Below are positions 28,565 through 37,668 of a DNA stretch of 64,000 nt, in pieces. The stretch lies in the NCBI RefSeq assembly GCF_034009455.1, contig NZ_CP125380.1, positions 3,609,501 through 3,673,500 on the forward strand. Reading direction: 5' to 3'. The notes under the pieces were generated by a model that did not search any database, was not told where the DNA came from, and saw only the letters and a program-made list of their open reading frames with translations. The stretch's first letter is position 1. Each line of letters opens with the position of its first letter. The translations under genes were made by a program, and so were the position numbers. The DNA is from Pseudomonas sp. P5_109. Its GTDB lineage: Bacteria > Pseudomonadota > Gammaproteobacteria > Pseudomonadales > Pseudomonadaceae.

Positions 28565-28598
28565 GGGCAGGCCCTTACCGGCCCGGCTGCCCATTTTT
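28565..28598 (+). terminator. Likely terminator or attenuator after the DapA-family gene
   Basis: GGGCAG and CTGCCC arms with an inner GCC/GGC pair are followed by ATTTTT, 9 bases after the stop and 26 before the next start. Read-through into the MFS gene is likely partial. Confidence 0.6.
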
Positions 28599-28623
28599 CT
28601 GCGCCTTAACAAGGTACGTCAGC

Positions 28624-30018
28624 ATGTCGAATCCTCAACACACGCAAAGCGCAACCACACCCTCGGGACTCAAACGCGTAGTGGCCGCCGCCATGGCTGG
28701 CACCGTCGCTGAATGGTATGAGTTCTTTCTCTACGGCACCGCCTCGGCATTGGTTTTCGGCCAGCTGTTCTTCCGCCAGACCGACAGCCCCATCGACGGC
28801 ATCATCGCCGCCTTCGCCTTGTACGCGGTCGGCTTTCTCGCCCGGCCGTTGGGCGGTTTGGTATTCGGTCACTACGGTGACAAATTCGGCCGCAAGCGCC
28901 TGCTGCAACTGAGCCTGGTAGTGGTCGGCATCACCACCTTCCTGATGGGTTGCCTGCCTGGCTTCGACCAGATCGGTTATGCAGCGCCGGTGCTACTGGT
29001 GCTGTTGCGGTTGATCCAGGGCTTCGCTTTCGGTGGCGAATGGGGCGGCGCGATTCTACTGGTGTCCGAACACTGCCCGGACAATCGTCGGGGCTTCTGG
29101 GCCAGTTGGCCGCAAGCCGGGGTGCCGGCCGGCAACCTGGTGGCCACGGTCGCCCTGCTGCTGTTGTCGTCGAACCTGTCAGAGCAGCAGTTCCTTGCCT
29201 GGGGCTGGCGCGTGGCGTTCTGGTTCTCGGCGGTAGTCGTGTTGATCGGTTACTGGATTCGCACCAGCGTAGACGACGCGCCGATCTTCAAGGAAGCCCA
29301 GGCCCGTCAGGCACAGACCAAACAGCAACAGCTCGGTGTGGTGGAGGTGCTGCGTCATCACTGGCGTTCGGTGCTGGTGGGAATCGGCGCACGCTTTGCC
29401 GAGAACATCCTCTACTACACCGTGGTGACGTTCTCGATTACTTATCTGAAACTGGTGGTGCACAAGGACACGTCGCAAATTCTGCTGCTGATGTTCGGCG
29501 CGCACCTGGTGCACTTTTTCCTGATCCCGTTGATGGGCTATCTGTCGGACATCATCGGGCGCAAGCCGGTGTACCTGACCGGCGCGGTGCTGACAGCGTT
29601 CTGGGGGTTCATCGGTTTCCCGATGATGGACACCGGCAACAACTGGCTGATCATGGCCGCCATCACCCTGGGCCTGGCCATCGAGTCGATGACTTATGCG
29701 CCCTACTCGGCGCTGATGGCTGAACTGTTCCCGACCCACGTACGCTACACCGCTCTGTCCCTGTGCTACCAGGTGGCGCCGATCTTCGCCGGTTCCCTGG
29801 CACCGCTGATCGCCATCACCTTGCTCAACAAGTACCACAGCTCGACTCCGATCGCCTGGTATCTGGTAGGCGCCGCGCTGATATCCGTGGTGGCTGTCGG
29901 CCTGACCCGCGAGACCCGTGGCAAGTCGTTGCGCCAGGTGGATGCCGAGTCGCAGGCGCGGATTGCTGCACTGGACCCAGCCCCGACCAGCCCACGCCGG
30001 GCCGATTCTGTGGCCTGA
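28624..30018 (+). CDS. MFS transporter, metabolite:H+ symporter (MHS) family
   Basis: A 464-residue protein with 12 hydrophobic segments. MHS-type marks are [20 protein letters not shown] in TM1, [13 protein letters not shown] in the 2-3 loop, and [19 protein letters not shown] in TM4. The family (ProP, KgtP, ShiA) takes up organic acids or betaines with protons. Here it could be a second uptake route for the imino acid or its product. It is last on the plus strand of the island and ends at a REP doublet. Confidence 0.92.
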   Translation: MSNPQHTQSATTPSGLKRVVAAAMAGTVAEWYEFFLYGTASALVFGQLFFRQTDSPIDGIIAAFALYAVGFLARPLGGLVFGHYGDKFGRKRLLQLSLVVVGITTFLMGCLPGFDQIGYAAPVLLVLLRLIQGFAFGGEWGGAILLVSEHCPDNRRGFWASWPQAGVPAGNLVATVALLLLSSNLSEQQFLAWGWRVAFWFSAVVVLIGYWIRTSVDDAPIFKEAQARQAQTKQQQLGVVEVLRHHWRSVLVGIGARFAENILYYTVVTFSITYLKLVVHKDTSQILLLMFGAHLVHFFLIPLMGYLSDIIGRKPVYLTGAVLTAFWGFIGFPMMDTGNNWLIMAAITLGLAIESMTYAPYSALMAELFPTHVRYTALSLCYQVAPIFAGSLAPLIAITLLNKYHSSTPIAWYLVGAALISVVAVGLTRETRGKSLRQVDAESQARIAALDPAPTSPRRADSVA

Positions 30019-30026
30019 GTAAATCC

Positions 30027-30127
30027 CTGTAGGAGCGAGCTTGCTCGCGATGGACGTCAACGATAACGCGTGTTGCCTGAATGGAAACGTTGTCCTTGCG
30101 TTTTTCGCGAGCAAGCTCGCTCCTACT
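30027..30127. repeat. REP doublet between convergent genes
   Basis: Left arm TGTAGGAGCGAGCTTGCTCG and right arm CGCGAGCAAGCTCGCTCCTA. It fills the space between the MFS stop and the reductase stop (minus strand) and may serve as the end of both transcripts. Confidence 0.9.
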
Positions 30128-30130
30128 GAA

Positions 30131-31138
30131 TCAGGCGAGCAAGGCCTTGAGGTCGTTGTACAGCGCCTCGGGAATTTGCACGCCTTCCACCAGGCTGCGT
30201 ACCCGCGCCGCGTAACGTCGTTGCGACGGCAAGCGCGCCCCCTGCCCCTCAATGCCCTGGAACAAGGCTTCGGCCCGGGCCAGATGTTCTTCTGTGGCGT
30301 CCCCGAGAAAGCGCCGAGGGTCCAGGGCGATGATCAACTCGCCATGGTACGGCGACGACTTGCTGCCCCCGTCGTAAGCCAACGACTCGGCACTGGTCAG
30401 GTCACCGATCAGCGGCCCGGCGATCAATTCCACCATCGCGGCCAGCGCCGAACCCTTGTGCCCGCCGAACGTCAGCATCGCGCCGCTGTCGAGCACCACG
30501 TTGGCGTCGGTGCTCGGCCGGCCCTGGGCGTCCACGCCCCAACCTTCGGGAATCGCCTTGCCAGCACGCCGGTGCAGTTCGATCTCGCCACGGGCAATCG
30601 CGCTGGTGGCGAAGTCGAACACAAACGGATCCTGCCCCGCACGCGGCCAACCGAAGGCAATGGGATTGGTACCGAACACCGGCAGTCGTCCTCCCGCCGG
30701 CGCCACCCAGGCGTGGCTCGGATTACACGCCAGTGCCACCAGGCCGGCAGCCGTCAACTGCTCGATCTCCACCCACAGCGCCGAGAAATGGACACAGCGG
30801 TTGATTGCCAACGCCGCAATGCCGTTGGCCCGGGCTTTGTGCGCCAACAACGGCAATCCAGCCTGAAACGCCAACTGCGAAAAGCCACCGCCAGCATCCA
30901 CCCGCACAATCGACGGCGCCTGGTCGATCACCTGTGGCTCGGCATCGGCTGACACCTTGCCGGCCCGCAGGGAATTCACACACCCCAGAATCCGGTACAA
31001 ACCGTGGGAGGCACAGCCATCACGCTCGCCGACAACCACCGTCGCCGCCACCGCTTGTGCATGGGCCAGATTAAAACCGTTGTGCAACAGGATCGATTCG
31101 GCCAACTCGCGGGCTTCGATCAGGGTCAGTCGGATCAT
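30131..31138 (-). CDS. Delta1-pyrroline-2-carboxylate / piperideine-2-carboxylate reductase-like (Ldh_2 family)
   Basis: A 335-residue protein. The ATG at 31138 is chosen because AAGGAG lies six bases upstream; an ATG two codons earlier overlaps that site. Family marks: GERDGCASHGLYRILGCVNS, INRCVHFSALWVEIEQLT, PVFGTNPIAFGWPR and LTFGGHKGSALAAMVEL, as in DpkA and related NADPH-dependent imino-acid reductases rather than malate dehydrogenase. It would reduce delta1-pyrroline-2-carboxylate, the product of the aconitase X reaction, to L-proline. It is convergent with the rest of the island, so it needs its own promoter in the 31139-31492 gap. Confidence 0.88.
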   Translation of the reverse strand: MIRLTLIEARELAESILLHNGFNLAHAQAVAATVVVGERDGCASHGLYRILGCVNSLRAGKVSADAEPQVIDQAPSIVRVDAGGGFSQLAFQAGLPLLAHKARANGIAALAINRCVHFSALWVEIEQLTAAGLVALACNPSHAWVAPAGGRLPVFGTNPIAFGWPRAGQDPFVFDFATSAIARGEIELHRRAGKAIPEGWGVDAQGRPSTDANVVLDSGAMLTFGGHKGSALAAMVELIAGPLIGDLTSAESLAYDGGSKSSPYHGELIIALDPRRFLGDATEEHLARAEALFQGIEGQGARLPSQRRYAARVRSLVEGVQIPEALYNDLKALLA

Positions 31139-31252
31139 GGTCATCTCCTTGGAAAGACCGGTCAGCGTGGTCTATCCGAGGCGTCATGGCTTGATGGGTT
31201 TGGGCATCGGCGGTGACGAAACCGGCACAGCGCAGGTGGCTGACGAGATCCA

Positions 31253-31279
31253 CTGTAGGAGCGAGCCTGCTCGCGATGG
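31253..31279. repeat. Single REP unit
   Basis: TGTAGGAGCGAGCCTGCTCG followed by CGATGG, without an inverted partner, in the 31139-31492 divergent gap. Confidence 0.8.
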
Positions 31280-31393
31280 CCGCACCTCGGTCTCAAGTCC
31301 TATTGATGCTTTTTCAGCAACACAGAAATTCCATCGATCTGATTGATAGCCCGCTAATCAAAGGTGCATGCTAGAGGGCTGGCTCGGCTCTTA

Positions 31394-31410
31394 TATCATT
31401 CCGAATGATA
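31394..31410. promoter_or_regulatory. Perfect palindrome upstream of mexE (operator candidate)
   Basis: TATCATTCCGAATGATA has 8-bp arms about a single C, ending 82 bases before the mexE start. It could be a site for MexT or another regulator; MexT boxes contain ATCA half-sites, but the full MexT consensus was not found. Confidence 0.5.
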
Positions 31411-31492
31411 GTTACCTTCGCCCCATTCGATTCGTGAGATACAAACCCGCCGCGCATCATTCGCCAATCTCAACACATTGGCGGATGCATCC

Positions 31493-32746
31493 ATGGAACA
31501 GTCACTCAAACATTTGCGCTTCCCGTTGGCTCTGTTGGCCGTAGTGGTGCTCAGCGCTTGCGGCAAGGTCCCGGAAACCGCCGCCACGATGCCAGCAGCC
31601 AAGGTCAGCGTGGCCAAGGTGCTGGAACAACCGGTCAACGAGTGGGACGAATTCACCGGGCGCCTCGAAGCCCCGGAAACTGTCGAGATTCGTCCACGGG
31701 TCTCCGGCCAGATCGATGAGGTGGCGTTCACTGAAGGTGCACTGGTCAAGAAAGGCGACCTGCTGTTCCAGATCGACCCGCGTCCGTTCCAGGCTGAGGT
31801 CCGCCGCCTCGAAGCACTGGTCGCCCAATCGCGCGCCAATGCCACCCGCAGCGAAAACGAAGCCCAGCGCGGTGAACGCCTGCGTACCAGCAACGCCATT
31901 TCCGCCGAGCTGGCCGATTCGCGTACCAGCGCCGCCCAGGAAGCCCGCGCCGCTGTTGGTGCCCTGCAAGCACAGCTTGATCTGGCCAAGCTGAACCTGA
32001 GTTTCACCCGCGTCACTGCACCGATCAGCGGCCGCGTCAGCCGTGCGGAAATCACCGCCGGCAACCTGGTGACCGCGGACACTACCCCGCTGACCAGCGT
32101 GGTCTCCACCGACAAGGTGTACGCCTACTTCGACGCGGACGAACGTGTGTTCCTCAAGTACACCGAGCTCGCTCGCCAGGGCAAACGCGGCGCCGCCACC
32201 CCGGTCTACATGGGCCTGTCCAACGAGGACGGCAACCCGCACCAGGGCGTGATGAACTTCGTCGACAACCAGGTCAACCCGAAGACCGGCACCATCCGTG
32301 GTCGCGCCGTGTTCGACAACAGCGATGGCAGCTACACCCCGGGCCTCTATGCACGCCTGAAACTGGTGGGCAGCGGCACCTACAGCGCCATGCTGATCAA
32401 CGACGAAGCCGTCGGCACCGACCTGGGCAAGAAGTTCGTGCTGGTGATGGATGCCGACAACAAGACTGCCTACCGCGCAGTGGAACTGGGTCCGAAGATC
32501 GAAGGCTTGCGCATCGTGCGCAGCGGCCTGAACAAGGACGACACGATCATCGTCAAGGGTCTGCAACGGGTACGCCCGGGTTCACCGGTCACCCCTGAAG
32601 TGATTCCGATGGCCAGTGAACAGACCCTCGCGGCACTCGCACAACAACGCCAAGCGCTGGAAGCCAGCAACCTGCCCCAAGTCGCGCCTGCCAGGGTTGC
32701 ACCGGGCACGGCTGTGAAACTGGCTGCCACGACCCCACGCGGTTAA
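31493..32746 (+). CDS. mexE: RND efflux periplasmic adaptor MexE
   Basis: A 417-residue protein from the ATG at 31493 (MEQSLKHLRFPLALLAV), matching the N-terminus of P. aeruginosa MexE; a TTG five codons earlier is rejected. A lipoprotein signal ends at VVLSAC, so it is anchored to the inner membrane. The lipoyl halves are EIRPRVSGQIDEVAFTEGAL and FTRVTAPISGRVSRAEITAG, with an alpha-hairpin between. It bridges MexF and OprN in a three-part pump for chloramphenicol, fluoroquinolones and other small molecules. mexF starts 12 bases after the stop. Confidence 0.95.
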   Translation: MEQSLKHLRFPLALLAVVVLSACGKVPETAATMPAAKVSVAKVLEQPVNEWDEFTGRLEAPETVEIRPRVSGQIDEVAFTEGALVKKGDLLFQIDPRPFQAEVRRLEALVAQSRANATRSENEAQRGERLRTSNAISAELADSRTSAAQEARAAVGALQAQLDLAKLNLSFTRVTAPISGRVSRAEITAGNLVTADTTPLTSVVSTDKVYAYFDADERVFLKYTELARQGKRGAATPVYMGLSNEDGNPHQGVMNFVDNQVNPKTGTIRGRAVFDNSDGSYTPGLYARLKLVGSGTYSAMLINDEAVGTDLGKKFVLVMDADNKTAYRAVELGPKIEGLRIVRSGLNKDDTIIVKGLQRVRPGSPVTPEVIPMASEQTLAALAQQRQALEASNLPQVAPARVAPGTAVKLAATTPRG

Positions 32747-32758
32747 GGGATTTTTACG

Positions 32759-35700
32759 ATGAATTTTTCCCAATTCTTCATTTCGCGGCCGATCTTCGCA
32801 GCGGTTCTCTCGCTGTTGATCCTGATCGCCGGTGCGATCTCGCTGTTCCAGCTGCCGATCAGCGAGTACCCGGAAGTGGTGCCGCCGACCGTAGTGGTCC
32901 GCGCCAACTTCCCGGGTGCCAACCCGAAAGTCATCGGTGAAACCGTGGCCGCTCCACTGGAGCAAGCCATTACCGGTGTCGAGAACATGCTGTACATGTC
33001 CTCGCAGTCGACCGCCGACGGCAAGATCACCCTGACCATCACCTTCGCCCTGGGTACCGACCTGGACAACGCACAGGTGCAGGTGCAGAACCGCGTGACC
33101 CGCACCGAGCCGAAACTTCCCGAGGAAGTGACGCGCATCGGTATCACCGTGGACAAGGCGTCGCCCGACCTGACCATGGTTGTGCACTTGACCTCGCCGG
33201 ACAAACGCTACGACATGCTCTACCTGTCCAACTACGCGATCCTCAACATCAAGGATGAGCTGGCGCGGCTGGGCGGTGTGGGTGACGTGCAACTGTTCGG
33301 CATGGGCGACTACTCGCTGCGTGTCTGGCTCGATCCGAACAAGACCGCTTCGCGCAACCTGACCGCAACTGACGTTGTCACCGCCATTCGTGAACAGAAC
33401 CGTCAGGTGGCCGCCGGTGCACTGGGCGCGCCCCCTGCCCCGAATGCCCAGAGTTTCCAGTTGTCGGTCAACACCCAGGGCCGTCTGGTATCTGAGGAAG
33501 AGTTCGAGAACATCATCATTCGCTCTGGCGACAACGGTGAAATCACTCGCCTCAAGGACATCGCCCGGGTTGAACTCGGCTCCAGCCAGTACGCCCTGCG
33601 TTCGCTGCTGAACAACCAGCCGGCGGTGGCGATCCCGATCTTCCAGCGCCCCGGCTCCAACGCCATCGAGATCTCCAACGAAGTGCGGGCCAAAATGGCC
33701 GAACTGAAGAAGAGCTTCCCTGAAGGCATGGACTTCAGCATCGTCTATGACCCGACGATCTTCGTGCGCGGCTCCATCGAGGCGGTGGTTCACACCCTCT
33801 TCGAAGCGCTGATCCTCGTGGTGCTGGTGGTGATCCTGTTCCTGCAAACCTGGCGCGCCTCGATCATTCCGCTGGTCGCTGTGCCGGTCTCGCTGATCGG
33901 TACCTTTGCCGTGATGCACCTGTTCGGCTTCTCGCTCAACGCCCTGTCGCTGTTCGGCCTGGTATTGGCGATCGGTATCGTGGTGGACGACGCGATCGTG
34001 GTGGTGGAGAACGTCGAACGGAACATTGAACTCGGACTGACGCCGGTCGAAGCGACCAAAAAAGCCATGGGTGAGGTCACCGGCCCGATCATTGCCACGG
34101 CGCTGGTGCTGTGTGCGGTGTTTGTGCCGGCTGCGTTCATCTCCGGCCTGACGGGGCAGTTCTACAAGCAGTTCGCCCTGACCATTGCGATTTCGACGGT
34201 GATCTCGGCCTTCAACTCGCTGACCCTGTCGCCGGCACTGGCTGCGGTGTTGCTCAAAGGCCACGACGCACCGAAGGACCGTTTCTCGAGGATTCTGGAC
34301 AAGATGTTTGGCGGCTGGTTGTTCCGTCCGTTCAACCGCTTCTTTGAAAAGGCCAGCCATGGTTATGTCGGCACCGTTGCCCGTGTAATCCGCTCCAGCG
34401 GTATCGCCCTGCTGCTGTACGCCGGCCTGATGGTCCTGACCTTCTTCGGTTTCTCCAGCACCCCGACCGGTTTCGTACCCGGCCAGGACAAGCAATACCT
34501 GGTGGCCTTCGCGCAACTGCCGGACGCCTCCAGCCTTGACCGTACCGAAGACGTGATCAAGCGCATGTCCGAGCTGGCGCTGAAACAGCCTGGCGTGGAA
34601 AGCGCAGTGGCCTTTCCTGGCCTGTCGATCAATGGTTTCACCAATAGCCCGAACGCCGGCATTGTGTTCGTGACCCTGAAGCCGTTCGACGAACGTAAAG
34701 ACCCGAGCATGTCCGCAGGGGCCATTGCCGGGGCCTTGAACGGCCAGTACGCGAACATCCAGGAAGCCTACATGGCGATCTTCCCGCCGCCGCCGGTACA
34801 AGGCCTGGGCACCATCGGTGGTTTCCGCCTGCAGATCGAGGACCGGGGCAACCTGGGCTACGAAGAGCTGTACAAGGAAACCATGAACATCATCAACAAG
34901 AGCCACAACGTGCCGGAACTGGCCGGCCTGTTCACCAGCTACACAGTGAACGTGCCCCAGGTCGATGCCGCCATCGACCGCGAGAAAGCCAAGACCCACG
35001 GCGTGGCCGTCAGCGACATCTTCGACACCCTGCAGATCTACCTGGGTTCGCTGTATGCCAACGACTTCAACCGTTTCGGTCGCACCTATCAGGTCAACGT
35101 TCAGGCCGAGCAGCAGTTCCGCCTCGAATCCGACCAGATCGGCCAGTTGAAAGTGCGCAACAACAAAGGCGAGATGATCCCGCTGGCGACCTTCATCAAG
35201 GTCAGCGATACCTCGGGGCCGGACCGCGTGATGCACTACAACGGCTTCATCACCGCTGAAATCAACGGTGCGGCAGCCCCCGGCTACAGCTCCGGCCAGG
35301 CCGAAAAAGCCATCGAGAAACTGCTCAAGGAAGAACTGCCCAACGGCATGACCTACGAATGGACCGACCTGACCTACCAGCAGATTCTGTCCGGCAACAC
35401 CGCGCTGTTCGTGTTCCCGCTCTGTGTGCTGCTGGCGTTCCTGGTACTGGCGGCTCAATACGAAAGCTGGAGCCTGCCACTGGCGGTGATCCTGATCGTA
35501 CCGATGACCCTGCTGTCGGCCATTACCGGCGTGATTGCCTCCGGTGGCGACAACAACATCTTTACCCAGATCGGTTTGATCGTGTTGGTGGGGCTTGCCT
35601 GTAAGAACGCGATTCTGATCGTCGAGTTTGCCAAGGATAAACAGCTTGAAGGCATGAACCCGCTGGCAGCGGTCCTGGAAGCTTGCCGCCTGCGTCTGCG

Positions 35701-35938
35701 GCCGATCCTGATGACTTCCTTCGCGTTCATCATGGGTGTAGTGCCACTGGTGTTCTCCAGCGGTGCCGGCGCCGAAATGCGCCACGCCATGGGTGTAGCG
35801 GTGTTCTCCGGGATGCTCGGGGTGACCTTCTTCGGTCTATTGCTGACGCCGGTGTTCTACGTCCTGATTCGTAACTTTGTCGAGCGCGGCGAGAAGCGCA
35901 AAGCTGCCAAGGCCACCCTGAAGCTGGAGTCGCATTGA
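32759..35938 (+). CDS. mexF: RND efflux pump inner-membrane transporter MexF
   Basis: A 1059-residue HAE1-family proton antiporter with AAGGGA upstream of the ATG. The N-terminus MNFSQFFISRPIFAAVLSLL is near-identical in form to P. aeruginosa MexF. Proton-relay aspartates are in GIVVDDAIVVVENVERNIE (TM4), and the TM10 Lys in GLACKNAILIVEFAKDKQ. Twelve membrane segments and two large periplasmic loops are seen. It exports substrates from the periplasm or membrane through MexE and OprN. oprN overlaps its stop (TGATG). Confidence 0.97.
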   Translation: MNFSQFFISRPIFAAVLSLLILIAGAISLFQLPISEYPEVVPPTVVVRANFPGANPKVIGETVAAPLEQAITGVENMLYMSSQSTADGKITLTITFALGTDLDNAQVQVQNRVTRTEPKLPEEVTRIGITVDKASPDLTMVVHLTSPDKRYDMLYLSNYAILNIKDELARLGGVGDVQLFGMGDYSLRVWLDPNKTASRNLTATDVVTAIREQNRQVAAGALGAPPAPNAQSFQLSVNTQGRLVSEEEFENIIIRSGDNGEITRLKDIARVELGSSQYALRSLLNNQPAVAIPIFQRPGSNAIEISNEVRAKMAELKKSFPEGMDFSIVYDPTIFVRGSIEAVVHTLFEALILVVLVVILFLQTWRASIIPLVAVPVSLIGTFAVMHLFGFSLNALSLFGLVLAIGIVVDDAIVVVENVERNIELGLTPVEATKKAMGEVTGPIIATALVLCAVFVPAAFISGLTGQFYKQFALTIAISTVISAFNSLTLSPALAAVLLKGHDAPKDRFSRILDKMFGGWLFRPFNRFFEKASHGYVGTVARVIRSSGIALLLYAGLMVLTFFGFSSTPTGFVPGQDKQYLVAFAQLPDASSLDRTEDVIKRMSELALKQPGVESAVAFPGLSINGFTNSPNAGIVFVTLKPFDERKDPSMSAGAIAGALNGQYANIQEAYMAIFPPPPVQGLGTIGGFRLQIEDRGNLGYEELYKETMNIINKSHNVPELAGLFTSYTVNVPQVDAAIDREKAKTHGVAVSDIFDTLQIYLGSLYANDFNRFGRTYQVNVQAEQQFRLESDQIGQLKVRNNKGEMIPLATFIKVSDTSGPDRVMHYNGFITAEINGAAAPGYSSGQAEKAIEKLLKEELPNGMTYEWTDLTYQQILSGNTALFVFPLCVLLAFLVLAAQYESWSLPLAVILIVPMTLLSAITGVIASGGDNNIFTQIGLIVLVGLACKNAILIVEFAKDKQLEGMNPLAAVLEACRLRLRPILMTSFAFIMGVVPLVFSSGAGAEMRHAMGVAVFSGMLGVTFFGLLLTPVFYVLIRNFVERGEKRKAAKATLKLESH

Positions 35939-37359
35939 TGAGTTTGAAAGCCTTCCTGCCGAGCCTGCTGGTACTGGCCCTGAGCGCCTGTGCCGTGGGT
36001 CCGGACTACAAGACCGAAGCCCTTGAACCGGCCAACATCACCACCGCCACCGATGGTGCGGCCGGCCAGAAGAACTTTGACCGTTCACGTTTCGAAGGCA
36101 TCTGGTGGCAGCAGTTCGAAGACCCGACCCTCAACCAGTTGGTGACGCAATCACTGCAAGGCAACCGCGATCTGCGCGTCGCCTTCGCCCGCTGGAAAGC
36201 GGCGCGGGCGATCCGCGATGACGTCAGCAACGACGCCATGCCGACCATCACCAGCCGCGTCAGCAGTGACCTGGGCAAAGGCCAGATTCCGGGCCAGACC
36301 ACCGACCGGGTCAACAGCGAACGCTACGACCTGGGCCTGGACATGGCTTGGGAGATCGACCTGTTCGGCCGTATCCAGCGCAACCTGGAGTCGGCCAACG
36401 CCGAGCAACAGGCGTTTGAAGCCGATCTGTACCAACTGCAAGTCAGCATGATTGCCGAACTGGTGGACTCCTACGGTCAACTGCGCGGTGCGCAGTTGCG
36501 GGAGAAGATCGCCCTGGCCAACCTGCAGAACCAGCAGGAGTCGCGCAAGATCACCATCAGCCTGCGAGATGCCGGCGTTGGCGATCAGCTCGATGTCGAG
36601 CGTGCCGATGCCCGTTTGGCCTCGGTCGAAGCCAGCGTGCCGCAGCTGCAGGCTGAACAGGTTCGGCAGAAAAACCGCATCGCCACCCTGCTGGGTGAAC
36701 GTCCGGACAAGCTGACCGTTGACTTGAGCCCGAAAGACCTGCCGGCGATCGCCAAGGCCCTGCCGATCGGTGATCCGGGTGAACTGCTGCAGCGCCGTCC
36801 GGACATTCGCAGTGCCGAACGCAAGCTGGCCTCGGCCACCGCGCGTATCGGCGTGGCCAAGGCGGATTTGTTCCCGCGTGTCAGCCTCAGCGGCTTCCTT
36901 GGCTTTACGGCCGGGCGCGGCTCGCAGATCGGCTCCTCGGCGGCCAACGCCTGGGCACTCGGCCCGAGCATCACCTGGGCGGCGTTTGACCTGGGTAGTG
37001 TGAAGGCCCGTTTGCGCGGCGCCGACGCCGATGCCGAAGGCGCCCTGGCGACCTATGAGCAGCAAGTATTGCTGGCTTTGGAAGAGTCGGAAAACGCTTT
37101 CAGCGACTACGGCAAACGCCAGCAGCGCCTGATCTCGTTGATTCGCCAGAGCGAGTCCAGCCGCTCGGCCGCCGACCTCGCAGAGATCCGCTACCGCGAA
37201 GGCAACACCGATTTCCTCGTGCTGCTCGACGCCCAGCGTGAACGCCTGGCCGCCGAAGACACCCAGGCCCAGGCCGAGGTCGACCTGTATCGCGGCATCG
37301 TCGCGATCTACAAGGCCCTCGGTGGCGGCTGGCAGCCGGAGACGGTTGCGAGCAACTGA
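35938..37359 (+). CDS. oprN: RND efflux outer-membrane channel OprN
   Basis: A 473-residue TolC-like lipoprotein from the ATG at 35938, overlapping the mexF stop by one base. The lipobox is LALSAC. The two-fold repeat of the OEP family is visible: RFEGIWWQQFEDPTLNQLV, SERYDLGLDMAWEIDLFGR, LQRRPDIRSAERKLASA, and LFPRVSLSGFLGFTAGRGS, with YREGNTDFLVLLDAQRERLA near the C-terminus. It forms the outer-membrane exit of the MexEF pump. No mexT regulator or mexS gene is adjacent, unlike P. aeruginosa where both lie upstream. Confidence 0.96.
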   Translation: MSLKAFLPSLLVLALSACAVGPDYKTEALEPANITTATDGAAGQKNFDRSRFEGIWWQQFEDPTLNQLVTQSLQGNRDLRVAFARWKAARAIRDDVSNDAMPTITSRVSSDLGKGQIPGQTTDRVNSERYDLGLDMAWEIDLFGRIQRNLESANAEQQAFEADLYQLQVSMIAELVDSYGQLRGAQLREKIALANLQNQQESRKITISLRDAGVGDQLDVERADARLASVEASVPQLQAEQVRQKNRIATLLGERPDKLTVDLSPKDLPAIAKALPIGDPGELLQRRPDIRSAERKLASATARIGVAKADLFPRVSLSGFLGFTAGRGSQIGSSAANAWALGPSITWAAFDLGSVKARLRGADADAEGALATYEQQVLLALEESENAFSDYGKRQQRLISLIRQSESSRSAADLAEIRYREGNTDFLVLLDAQRERLAAEDTQAQAEVDLYRGIVAIYKALGGGWQPETVASN

Positions 37360-37409
37360 CTTGAAGTTTTAAAGCGCTCCTTTGGTTGGCCGTAACCAAC
37401 CAATTTTTT

Positions 37410-37445
37410 AGCCCTGCGTCTCATTCGGTCGCGGGGCTTTTTTTG
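37410..37445 (+). terminator. Intrinsic terminator of mexEF-oprN
   Basis: AGCCCTGCG and CGCGGGGCT (one G-T pair) flank an 11-base loop, followed by a T7 run, 50 bases after the oprN stop. Confidence 0.88.
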
Positions 37446-37464
37446 CCCGAAACTTGCCCGGTCC

Positions 37465-37566
37465 CTGTAGGAGCGAGCCTGCTCGCGATGGACGTCAACG
37501 ATAACGCGTGCAAACTGGATAAACGCGGCGCCCTTGAGCCCATCGCCAGCAAGCCGGCTCCTACAG
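37465..37566. repeat. REP doublet left of the insertion sequence
   Basis: Left arm TGTAGGAGCGAGCCTGCTCG, right arm CAGCAAGCCGGCTCCTACAG. Its spacer and right part (GCAAACTGGATAAACGCGGC) and the following TATTGCGCG are shared with the doublet at 39026-39124, so the two are tandem copies that the insertion sequence separates. Confidence 0.9.
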
Positions 37567-37668
37567 GTATTGCGCGGCCTGCCTTGTAATTGGATGGACT
37601 CGCCCAAGCCGAGGCGTCAATGCGCCACGGTGGCAGTCTAAACAGCCAACGACAGCGAGGGCGAGTCC

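Noticed and set aside
32582..35785. Long open frame (over 1000 codons) on the strand opposite mexF
   Set aside because: It is a mirror of the GC-rich codon pattern of mexF; its translation is low-complexity (His, Gln, Arg, Gly rich) with no motif, while mexF is unambiguous.
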